A DNA stretch of 64,000 nucleotides from Streptomyces naganishii JCM 4654 (lineage in GTDB: Bacteria > Actinomycetota > Actinomycetes > Streptomycetales > Streptomycetaceae), in NCBI RefSeq assembly GCF_014650575.1, contig NZ_BMVF01000015.1:119996-183995 (forward strand), given 5' to 3'. The notes below the pieces were generated by a model. The model did no database searches. It saw only the letters and a program-made list of their open reading frames with translations, and was not told where the DNA came from. Made by a program: the position numbers and the translations under genes. Position 1 is the first letter of the stretch; each line of letters opens with the position of its first letter. This document shows, in pieces, positions 52,989-60,087 of the stretch.

Positions 52989-53453
52989 ATGGCCGGACAC
53001 ACCGACAACGCGATCGTCGTGGACGCGCCGCTGGACGTCGTGTGGGAGATGACCAACGACGTGCCCAACTGGCCCGACCTGTTCAGCGAGTACGCCTCCG
53101 CCGAGGTGCTGGAGCGCGACGGCGACACGGTCGTCTTCCGCCTCACCATGCACCCCGACGAGGACGGCCGGGTCTGGAGCTGGGTGTCGCGGCGCACCAG
53201 CTTCGTGGAGACCCGCACGGTCCGCGCCGAGCGGGTGGAGACCGGCCCGTTCGAGTTCATGACCATCTACTGGGAGTACACCGAGGAGCCCGGCGGCGGT
53301 GTGCGGATGCGCTGGGTGCAGGACTTCCACATGAAGGACGCCGCCCCGGTGACCGACGAGCAGATGACCGAGCACCTCAACCGCAACACCGCGGTGCAGA
53401 TGGAGCTCATCAAGCGGAAGGTCGAGGCCGCGGCCCGCGCCCTGGCCGGATGA
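52989..53453 (+). CDS. Monodomain aromatase/cyclase (SRPBCC)
   Basis: A 154-aa START-like protein (APLDVVWEMTNDVPNWPDLF, then YASAEVLERDGDTVVFRLTM and WSWVSRRTSFVETRTVRAER). Monodomain ARO/CYC proteins of TcmN/WhiE type fold and aromatise the first ring of unreduced or late-reduced polyketides. It lies 35 bases after KS-beta with AGGGAG upstream, in the minimal PKS operon. Confidence 0.93.
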   Translation: MAGHTDNAIVVDAPLDVVWEMTNDVPNWPDLFSEYASAEVLERDGDTVVFRLTMHPDEDGRVWSWVSRRTSFVETRTVRAERVETGPFEFMTIYWEYTEEPGGGVRMRWVQDFHMKDAAPVTDEQMTEHLNRNTAVQMELIKRKVEAAARALAG

Positions 53454-53466
53454 GGGAGCGGCGACC

Positions 53467-53922
53467 GTGCTGACAGTCCTCGCCCCCCTGCTCCTGCTGC
53501 TCAACGGCCTGGCGGCCGGCGTGATGCTGGGCACCCAGCTGGGCGGCTTCCCGTACATGGCCTCGCTGCCCGTCGACCGCTACGTGTACGCGCACGCGTT
53601 CCTCGGCCGGCGCTACGACCCGGCCATGCCGGTCTGCCTGATCGGCACGGTCGTCCTGGACGCGGTGCTCGCCTTCGACGCGCCCCGGGCCGGCGCGCAG
53701 GCGCTGTTCGCGCTGGCCGGGCTGCTCACCGCGACCACCCCGGTCATCGCCGTCACCAAGAACGCGCCGGTCAACCGCTGGATGCGCACCCTCGACCCGG
53801 ACAACCTGCCCGCCGACTTCCGTGATCCGAGGCCGGAGTGGGGCGCCTGGAACACCCGGCGCAGCTGGATCACCATGGCCGCCCTCGCCGTCAACTGCGC
53901 GGCGCTCGGCTTCCTGCTCTGA
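53467..53922 (+). CDS. DUF1772 membrane protein (anthrone-oxygenase-like, copy 2)
   Basis: A 151-aa paralogue of the protein at 47.9 kb, with the same four-segment topology and the motif KNAPVNRWMRTLDPDNLPAD in place of CNVPINRRVKSITDPAEI. The shared YVYAH motif (RYVYAHAFLGRRYDPAMP compared with TYVYAHKLLGRNWDPTMP) shows common origin. It probably takes part in quinone formation. It starts at a GTG 13 bases after the aromatase. Confidence 0.82.
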   Translation: MLTVLAPLLLLLNGLAAGVMLGTQLGGFPYMASLPVDRYVYAHAFLGRRYDPAMPVCLIGTVVLDAVLAFDAPRAGAQALFALAGLLTATTPVIAVTKNAPVNRWMRTLDPDNLPADFRDPRPEWGAWNTRRSWITMAALAVNCAALGFLL

Positions 53923-53971
53923 CCTTCCCGCACCCAGAACCAGCACCCAAGAACTAGCTAAGGAATCTTCC

Positions 53972-54727
53972 ATGGACCTCGAACTGCGGGGCAAGAAGGC
54001 CCTGGTCACCGGCGGCACGCGCGGTGTGGGCCGGGGCATCGTGCTGGCCCTCGCGCGGGCCGGCGTCGACGTCGTCACCTGCTACGTGCACCCCGGCGAG
54101 TACGTCACCACCCTCGAGGAGGAGCTGAAGGAGACCGGCGGCAACCACCACGTGCTGCGCGCCGACCTCTCCCGCCCCGAGGAGGTCGCCGGCCTGCTCG
54201 CCCGGGTCCGCGAACTGCACGGCGACCGCCTGGACCTGCTGGTCAACAACGCGGGCGCGATCAGCCACGTGCCCTACGGCGACCTGGACCTCCAGGAGTG
54301 GCAGCGCATCCTCGCCACCAACCTGACCGGCGCCCACCTGGTGATCCAGTACGCGCTGCCGCTGCTCGGCGAGGGCTCCTCGGTGATCTCCATCGGCTCG
54401 CGCGCCGTGGACGCGGGCGTGCCGCTGCGCTCCCACTACACCGCGACCAAGGCCGCCCTGGTGGGCCTGAACCGCTCCCTGGCCAAGGAGTTCGGCGGCA
54501 AGGGCATCCGCTTCAACGTCATCGCCCTCGGCGTCATCGAGACCGAGAAGTACCACGAGCTGCCCGAGGACCAGAAGCGCCTGATGAGCGAGCGCTACGG
54601 CGCGAAGACGGCGCTGGGCCGCCTCGGCCGCCCCGACGAGGTGGCCGGCGCGGTGCTGTGGCTCGCCAGCGACCTGTCCCGCTACGTCACCGGCAACACC
54701 ATCGGCGTCGACGGGGGGATCTCCTGA
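53972..54727 (+). CDS. Ketoreductase of the SDR family (KR2)
   Basis: A 251-aa reductase with VTGGTRGVGRGIVLALA, the NNAGA motif, catalytic Ser in SIGSRAVDAG, HYTATKAALVGLNR and the C-terminal VDGGIS. It is distinct from KR1 at 46.8 kb. Two KRs in one type II cluster are a mark of pentangular polyphenol pathways, where the second reduces a distal carbonyl. Its stop overlaps the next start by one base. Confidence 0.9.
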   Translation: MDLELRGKKALVTGGTRGVGRGIVLALARAGVDVVTCYVHPGEYVTTLEEELKETGGNHHVLRADLSRPEEVAGLLARVRELHGDRLDLLVNNAGAISHVPYGDLDLQEWQRILATNLTGAHLVIQYALPLLGEGSSVISIGSRAVDAGVPLRSHYTATKAALVGLNRSLAKEFGGKGIRFNVIALGVIETEKYHELPEDQKRLMSERYGAKTALGRLGRPDEVAGAVLWLASDLSRYVTGNTIGVDGGIS

Positions 54728-55041
54728 TGGCCTTCCGCGTGATGCTGCGGCTGGAGATAGAACCGGGCCGCGAGGCGGAGTTCGAGCAGGCGTGGCTGGC
54801 CGGCACCGACGCGGTCACCGGCCACCCCGCCAACCTCGGCCAGTCGCTGTCCCGCGAGCCGGACGGCACGTACGTCATCGTCAGCGACTGGGTGGACGAG
54901 CCGCGCTTCCGCCAGTTCGAGGATAGCCCCGCGCACCTCGAACACCGCGCCACGCTGCACCCGTTCCGCAAGGGCGGCTCCTTCCACGTGATGGAGATCC
55001 GGCACGCCGTCGAGGGAAGGGCGGCCGTCGGTGCCCGGTGA
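54727..55041 (+). CDS. Antibiotic biosynthesis monooxygenase (ABM) domain protein
   Basis: A 104-aa protein, FRVMLRLEIEPGREAEFEQA at the start and VIVSDWVDEPRFRQFEDSPA, typical of the ABM dimeric alpha-beta barrel. Such proteins oxidise anthrones to quinones without cofactor or assist flavin enzymes. It overlaps KR2 by one base and the next ABM gene by 11 bases. It resembles the 120-aa ABM at 58 kb (both have EIEP/EIHP and DW motifs). Confidence 0.85.
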   Translation: MAFRVMLRLEIEPGREAEFEQAWLAGTDAVTGHPANLGQSLSREPDGTYVIVSDWVDEPRFRQFEDSPAHLEHRATLHPFRKGGSFHVMEIRHAVEGRAAVGAR

Positions 55042-55360
55042 GGGCGGGGGCGCGGGCGAGGTGCGGGTGGTGGTCTACCAGGCCGCGCTGGACGAGGGGC
55101 AGCTCGCCGCCGTGCGGGCCGCCTACCACGAGGTCAGCGAGCGGCTCGCCGAGGTGCCCGGCATGCTCGGCAACGAGCTGCTGCGCAGCCCGCTGGACCC
55201 CACCGCGCTCGCGGTGATGAGCCGCTGGGAGTCGCTGGAGGCGTTCCGCGCCTGGGAGGCGGGCGCGGAGCACCGCGAGGACACCGCCCCGCTCAGGCCC
55301 TACCGGGACACCCGCACCGCCGTGCCGTTCGCCGTCTACGAAGTCGACGCCGCCTACTGA
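55031..55360 (+). CDS. ABM-fold protein
   Basis: A 109-aa protein (VRVVVYQAALDEGQLAAVRA, EVPGMLGNELLRSPLDPTAL, AVMSRWESLEAFRAWEAGAE) of the ABM superfamily, nearer to the heme-degrading/quinol-type members. It is the second of two adjacent ABM genes. The start GTG lies inside the preceding gene by 11 bases. A role in oxidation or as a helper is inferred. Confidence 0.8.
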   Translation: MPGEGGGAGEVRVVVYQAALDEGQLAAVRAAYHEVSERLAEVPGMLGNELLRSPLDPTALAVMSRWESLEAFRAWEAGAEHREDTAPLRPYRDTRTAVPFAVYEVDAAY

Positions 55361-55435
55361 GCGCCCGGCCCCCAAGCCGCACAGCGAGGGGCCGGGCCGC
55401 CGGGCGCACCCTCGGACACAGAGAAGGAAGACACC

Positions 55436-56299
55436 ATGAGCAAACCCCAGTTGGCCTTCATCGGCCTGGGCAACATGGGCGCGGGGATGGCCCGGCGGCT
55501 GCTGGACACCGGGCACACCCTCACCGTCCACAACCGCACCGCGAGCAAGGCCGCGCCGCTCGCCGAGGCGGGCGCGAAGCTCGCCGACGCCCCCGAGCGG
55601 GCCGCGGCCGGCCACCAGCTGGTCCTGCTCAGCCTCAGCGACGACAAGGCCGTCGACGAGGTGCTGTTCGGCCGGGTGGCGCCGGTGCTCCAGCCCGGCG
55701 CGGTCGTCGTGGACACCTCCACCGTCTCGCCCGGCTACGCCCGCACCGCCGCCGAACGGCTCGCCGCGCGCGGACTGCGCAGGGTCGAGGCCTGCGTGGT
55801 CGGCAACCCGCTCCAGGCCCGCAAGGGGGAGCTGCGGGTGTTCGCCGCGGGGGACCCGGCCGACCTGTACGAGGTGCGGCCGGTGCTGGAGGCGATCGGC
55901 TCGGAGGTCGTCCACGTGGGCGCGCCGGGCACCGCGGCCAGTGTCAAGCTGATCCTCAACCTGCTGCTGGGCGCCCAGGTCGCCTCGCTCGCCGAGGCCG
56001 TGGCCTACGGCACCGCCGCGGGCCTGGACCGCGACCAGCTGATCGGGGTGATCTCGGGCAGCGGCTTCAGCTCGGTGGTGATGCGCTTCCGCGCCGAGCT
56101 GATGCTCAAGCACTCCTACGAACCCGCCTTCTTCCGCGCCGAGCTGATGGAGAAGGACATCCGGCTGGCCCTGGAGGCCGCCGCCGGGTTCGGCACGTCG
56201 ATGCCGGTGCTGGACACCGTGCGCGAGCGGTTCGCGGCCGTGGTGGCCGCGGGCGACGGCGACAAGGACGCCTCCGTGCTGGTGGAGCACCGGGCGTAA
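55436..56299 (+). CDS. NAD(P)-dependent 3-hydroxyisobutyrate-dehydrogenase-family oxidoreductase
   Basis: A 287-aa protein with the Rossmann motif FIGLGNMGAGMARRL (about 8-22), the substrate loop motif VDTSTVSPG, and the catalytic Lys in SVKLILNLLLGAQ (K near 167, with the usual N four residues on). Related beta-hydroxyacid dehydrogenase/imine reductase proteins reduce imines or oxidise hydroxy acids. In a cluster with an amidotransferase-like enzyme, an imine or enone reductase is possible. Its specific step is unknown. Confidence 0.88.
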   Translation: MSKPQLAFIGLGNMGAGMARRLLDTGHTLTVHNRTASKAAPLAEAGAKLADAPERAAAGHQLVLLSLSDDKAVDEVLFGRVAPVLQPGAVVVDTSTVSPGYARTAAERLAARGLRRVEACVVGNPLQARKGELRVFAAGDPADLYEVRPVLEAIGSEVVHVGAPGTAASVKLILNLLLGAQVASLAEAVAYGTAAGLDRDQLIGVISGSGFSSVVMRFRAELMLKHSYEPAFFRAELMEKDIRLALEAAAGFGTSMPVLDTVRERFAAVVAAGDGDKDASVLVEHRA

Positions 56300-56324
56300 G
56301 CGGAAGTCGAAGGGATGTGAGGCA

Positions 56325-57995
56325 GTGAGCGGTACAGGCCGGAGTGCACTGAGGAACACCGACGTCCTGGTGGCCGGTTCGGGAGTGGCCGGGCTGGCGA
56401 CGGCCCTGTTCCTGGCCGAGCAGGGAGTGGACTGCTACCTGCTGGGAGGCCTGCGGGAACGGCTCCGGCCGCCGCGCATCCTCGGCGTCCACCCCCGCGC
56501 CATGGAGCTGCTGCGCTCCCTGGGCGTGGAGGAGGCCGTACGGGACCTGCCCTCGGCGCGGGCCCTGGCCCGCAACTCGGGCATCATCTCCATGGAGTCG
56601 CTGACCGGGCCCGAACTGGGCGCCCTGGACGCCAAGTACGTCGTGGACGCCGACGCCGACCTGAGCGGGCTGTCGCCGACCACGTGGTGCCTGTGCGACG
56701 AGGCGGAGCTGGAGGGGGTGCTGCGCGAGCGGGCCGAGCGGCTGGGCGTCCGGCTGCGCCCGGAGGCCGAGCTGGTCTCCTTCGAGCAGGAGGGCTGGGG
56801 CGAGCAGGGCGTCCTCGCGGCGGTCCGCGACCGGGCGGGCGGCGAGGAGCACCGGGTACGCGCCTGCGCGCTGGTGGACGCCGGCGGCACCGGCGGAGCC
56901 GTGCGCGAGGCCCTGGGCATCGGCTTCGACGCCCGCACGCTCGGCAGCTTCGTCACCGTCCGCTTCACCGCGGACCTGTCCGGGCCGCTGCGCGGCCGCC
57001 GCTTCATCATGGGCTACGTCGACAACCCGGGCGTGCGCGGCTCCCTGATGCCGCTGGACAACCGGGCCGACTGGCTGCTGCACGTGCGCCACGACCCCGA
57101 GCGTGAGCCCGCCGGGTGGTTCACCGAGGAGCGGTGCGCCGAACTCGTCCGCGCGGCCACCGGGGTGGCGGACCTGGAGCCGCGCATCGAGAGCGTGAGC
57201 GCCTGGGCGGGCCGGGCGGGTGTGGCCGAGCGGTTCGGCGACGGCCCGGTCCACCTGGTCGGGGACGCGGCGCACGTGATGCCGCCGAGCGGCGGCTTCG
57301 ACGCCGGCACCGGCGTCATCGACGCGCACAACCTGGCCTGGAAGCTCGTCGCCGTGCTGGACGGCTGGGCCCACCCGGACCTGCTGGACACCTACGACGA
57401 GGAACGGCGCCCGGTGTGCGCGGCGACCGCCGAGCAGGCGGTGCTGCGGGCCGGCGACCGGGCCCGGCTGCTGGCCGCCTACCCGGACCCGGCCGACCCC
57501 GAGCTGGTCCAGGACCCGCTGGTGTGGCTGTCCTCCCGCTACCGCTCCTCGGCCGTCACGCCCTGGGACGAGGGCACCCTGCCCGGCTACGGACTGTGGG
57601 CGGCCGAGAACGACGGCCGGCCCGGCAGCCGCGCCCCCCACCTGCGGCTGCGCCGCGGCGGCGCGGAGATCTCCGTGCACGACCTGTTCGGCCGGTCGAT
57701 GGTGCTGCTGACCGGCCCCGACAACCGCCCCTGGCGCGAGGCCGCCCGCTCGGTCGCCGCCGAACTGGGCACCCCCGTCCAGGTGTACGGCATCGGCTCC
57801 GACCTGGAGGACCTCGACGACCGCTGGCCCGAGCTGTACGGCGTCACCGCGCAGGGCGCCGTACTGGTGCGGCCCGACGGAGTGGTCGCCTGGCGCTGCA
57901 CCGAGGCGCCGATCTTCACCCGGACCGTGCTGCGCGGCATCACCAAGCGGGTGCTCCGGCTGGACAGGCGGCCCGCGGAGAAGAGGACACGATGA
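56325..57995 (+). CDS. FAD-dependent monooxygenase-like protein with degenerate FAD motifs
   Basis: A 556-aa protein of the PheA/TetX-like aromatic hydroxylase family. The dinucleotide fold is VAGSGVAGLATALFLAEQG, and the GD motif VHLVGDAAHVMPPSGGFDAG is intact. The Glu that normally ends strand 2 (ER in the paralogue at 62 kb) is replaced (YLLGGLRERL), and the DG motif (GADGPGS in the paralogue) reads DAGGTGG, losing the conserved Asp. FAD or NADPH handling may therefore be altered. Candidate ring hydroxylase or Baeyer-Villiger enzyme. It starts at a GTG 25 bases after the dehydrogenase gene and overlaps the next gene by 4 bases. Confidence 0.85.
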   Translation: MSGTGRSALRNTDVLVAGSGVAGLATALFLAEQGVDCYLLGGLRERLRPPRILGVHPRAMELLRSLGVEEAVRDLPSARALARNSGIISMESLTGPELGALDAKYVVDADADLSGLSPTTWCLCDEAELEGVLRERAERLGVRLRPEAELVSFEQEGWGEQGVLAAVRDRAGGEEHRVRACALVDAGGTGGAVREALGIGFDARTLGSFVTVRFTADLSGPLRGRRFIMGYVDNPGVRGSLMPLDNRADWLLHVRHDPEREPAGWFTEERCAELVRAATGVADLEPRIESVSAWAGRAGVAERFGDGPVHLVGDAAHVMPPSGGFDAGTGVIDAHNLAWKLVAVLDGWAHPDLLDTYDEERRPVCAATAEQAVLRAGDRARLLAAYPDPADPELVQDPLVWLSSRYRSSAVTPWDEGTLPGYGLWAAENDGRPGSRAPHLRLRRGGAEISVHDLFGRSMVLLTGPDNRPWREAARSVAAELGTPVQVYGIGSDLEDLDDRWPELYGVTAQGAVLVRPDGVVAWRCTEAPIFTRTVLRGITKRVLRLDRRPAEKRTR

Positions 57996-58354
57996 CCCAG
58001 ACCCCACCGGCCGGGGAGCAGGACGCCGGGCAGCCGGTGCGGGTGATCCTGCGCATGGAGATCCACCCGGAGATGGCCGCCGACTTCGAGCGGGTGTGGC
58101 TGTCGGTGGGCGAGTCCATCGCCCGCGAACCCGCCAACCGCGGCCAGACGCTGGTGCGTTCCACGGAGGAGGAGGGCGTGTACTACGTCCTCACCGACTG
58201 GGCCGGCGAGCGCGCCTTCCGCGACTTCGAGGTGAGCCAGCGCCACACCCTGCACCGCCAGCGGCTCAAGCCCTACCGGCGCGGCGGCGACATGGCCGTC
58301 ACCGAGGTCGTGCACCGGCTCGAGCCGGCGTCGAGCGAGCCTCAGGAGGCGTGA
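57992..58354 (+). CDS. ABM-domain protein (copy 3)
   Basis: A 120-aa protein (VRVILRMEIHPEMAADFERV, EPANRGQTLVRSTEEEGVYY, LTDWAGERAFRDFEVSQRHT) of the same kind as the 104-aa ABM at 54.7 kb. It is translationally coupled (ATGA) to the FAD monooxygenase-like gene, so the two may work as a pair. It lies 53 bases before the multicopper oxidase gene. Confidence 0.83.
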   Translation: MTQTPPAGEQDAGQPVRVILRMEIHPEMAADFERVWLSVGESIAREPANRGQTLVRSTEEEGVYYVLTDWAGERAFRDFEVSQRHTLHRQRLKPYRRGGDMAVTEVVHRLEPASSEPQEA

Positions 58355-58407
58355 TCGACAGTGGGGAGCCGAAGGCCCGCCCTTCCCGGACCCCACGAGG
58401 ACCCGAC

Positions 58408-60012
58408 ATGACGAAAGCCCCCCGCCTCCCGCGCCGCAGGTTCCTGCTCGGCGCGGGGGGCCTCGCCGTGGCCGCCGGAGCCGGCTGGGGCGCGACCTTC
58501 CTGACCGTCTACGGCGACCGCCGGCGCAGCAACGTCGGCGAACTGTCCTTCCGCAACGCGCTGCGGATACCCGAACTGCTCGACCCCGCCCCGTCCGCCG
58601 ACGGCCGCCGCCACTACCGGCTCACCCTGGCCCCCGGCACCAGCGAGCTGCTGCCCGGCCGCCGCACCCCCACCTGGGGCGCCAACGGCCCCTATCTCGC
58701 GCCGACTCTGCGCGCCCGGCGCGGCGACCGGGTCGCCATGACCGTGCGCAACCGGCTGCCGGAGGCCACCACCCTGCACTGGCACGGCATGCTGCTGCCG
58801 GCCTCCATGGACGGCGGCCCGCACCAGATGATCCCCACGGGCGCCGACTGGCAGCCCTCCTGGACCGTGCACCAGAGCGCCGCCACCCTCTGGTACCACC
58901 CGCACCCGCACGGCTCGACCGGCTCGCACGTCTACCGCGGGGTGGCCGGGATGATCATCCTCGACGACGAGCACAGCGACCGCGCCGCCCTGCCCCGCGC
59001 CTACGGCGTCGATGACGTGCCGCTCGTCATCCAGGACAAGAACTTCCACGCCGACGGCACCCTGGACCTCACCGAGACGAAACTCGCCGAGACCGTCGCC
59101 GGCGCCGACAACCTGGGCGTCCTCGGCGACACCATCCTCGTCAACGGCACCTACGACCCGTACTTCCGCGTCACCACCCGGCGCGTACGGCTGCGCCTGC
59201 TCAACGGCTCCAACGCCCGCGTGTACTGGCTCGGCTTCACCGACGACCGCGTCTTCCACCAGGTCGCCACCGACGCCGGACTGCTTCAGCGGCCGCGCGC
59301 CCTGCACCGGCTGCTGCTCGCCCCCGGCGAACGCGCCGAGATCGTCGTGGAGTTCGCGCCCGGCGACGAGACCGTGCTGCGCGGCTTCGAGCCGTCGCTG
59401 CACCTGGGCTTCCCCACCGAGCGCTTCATGGGCGGCGACGACACCTTCGACATCATCGCCCTGCGCGCCGCCCCCCGGCTCGAGCCCTCGCCCGCGCTGC
59501 CCGCCCGCCTCGACGGCGCCCCCGCCCCCGTGGCGGCCCCGGCCGGGGCCCGGCGCCGGCACTTCGAGTTCACCGGCCTGCAGATCAACGGCCGCACCAT
59601 GGACATGGGCCGCGTCGACGAGGTGGTCCCGGCCGGCACCACCGAGATCTGGGAGGTCGAACGCGGCGACGACTGGGTGCACGTCTTCCACGTGCACGGC
59701 GCCGTCTTCCACGTCCTGGACATCGGCGGCAAGCAGCCGCCGCCCTACGCCCGCGGCCCCAAGGACACTTTCTACCTGCACGAGTTCGGCACCGCCCGGC
59801 TCGCCGTACGCTTCGACACCCTCACCGACCCGAGGGCGCCGTACATGTACCACTGCCACGTCCTGCGCCACGAGGACGAAGGCATGATGGGCCAGTTCAC
59901 CGTGGTGCCACCGGGCGCCGAGGACCGCGCGCCGAGGACCGTGCCGTACGGCATGCCGCACGCGGGCGGGGACGCGCACGGCCCTCCGGGCGGGACCTCC
60001 CACCACCACTGA
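58408..60012 (+). CDS. Tat-exported multicopper oxidase
   Basis: A 534-aa protein with a twin-arginine signal (LPRRRFLLGAGGLAVAAGA, residues 7-25). All four copper motifs are visible: HWHG (124-127), WYHPHPHG, HVFHVHGAVFHV and YHCHVLRHEDEGMMGQF (HCHxxxHxxxxM, with Met as axial T1 ligand). It oxidises phenols or anilines by one-electron steps with oxygen as acceptor. Placed among tailoring genes, it could couple or cyclise phenols of the polyketide after export. The C-terminus is His-rich (HAGGDAHGPPGGTSHHH), which may bind copper. Confidence 0.93.
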   Translation: MTKAPRLPRRRFLLGAGGLAVAAGAGWGATFLTVYGDRRRSNVGELSFRNALRIPELLDPAPSADGRRHYRLTLAPGTSELLPGRRTPTWGANGPYLAPTLRARRGDRVAMTVRNRLPEATTLHWHGMLLPASMDGGPHQMIPTGADWQPSWTVHQSAATLWYHPHPHGSTGSHVYRGVAGMIILDDEHSDRAALPRAYGVDDVPLVIQDKNFHADGTLDLTETKLAETVAGADNLGVLGDTILVNGTYDPYFRVTTRRVRLRLLNGSNARVYWLGFTDDRVFHQVATDAGLLQRPRALHRLLLAPGERAEIVVEFAPGDETVLRGFEPSLHLGFPTERFMGGDDTFDIIALRAAPRLEPSPALPARLDGAPAPVAAPAGARRRHFEFTGLQINGRTMDMGRVDEVVPAGTTEIWEVERGDDWVHVFHVHGAVFHVLDIGGKQPPPYARGPKDTFYLHEFGTARLAVRFDTLTDPRAPYMYHCHVLRHEDEGMMGQFTVVPPGAEDRAPRTVPYGMPHAGGDAHGPPGGTSHHH

Positions 60013-60023
60013 ACGGGAAACGC

Positions 60024-60066
60024 GCGAGGCCCCCGGGGACGGAAGCCGTGTCCCCGGGGGCCTCGC
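60024..60066. terminator. Bidirectional hairpin between multicopper oxidase and asparagine-synthetase-like genes
   Basis: A perfect 17-bp stem (GCGAGGCCCCCGGGGAC paired with GTCCCCGGGGGCCTCGC) and 9-base loop between convergent genes. It marks the end of the long plus-strand PKS operon. Confidence 0.9.
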
Positions 60067-60087
60067 CGTCGCGTCGGGTGGCCCTGG

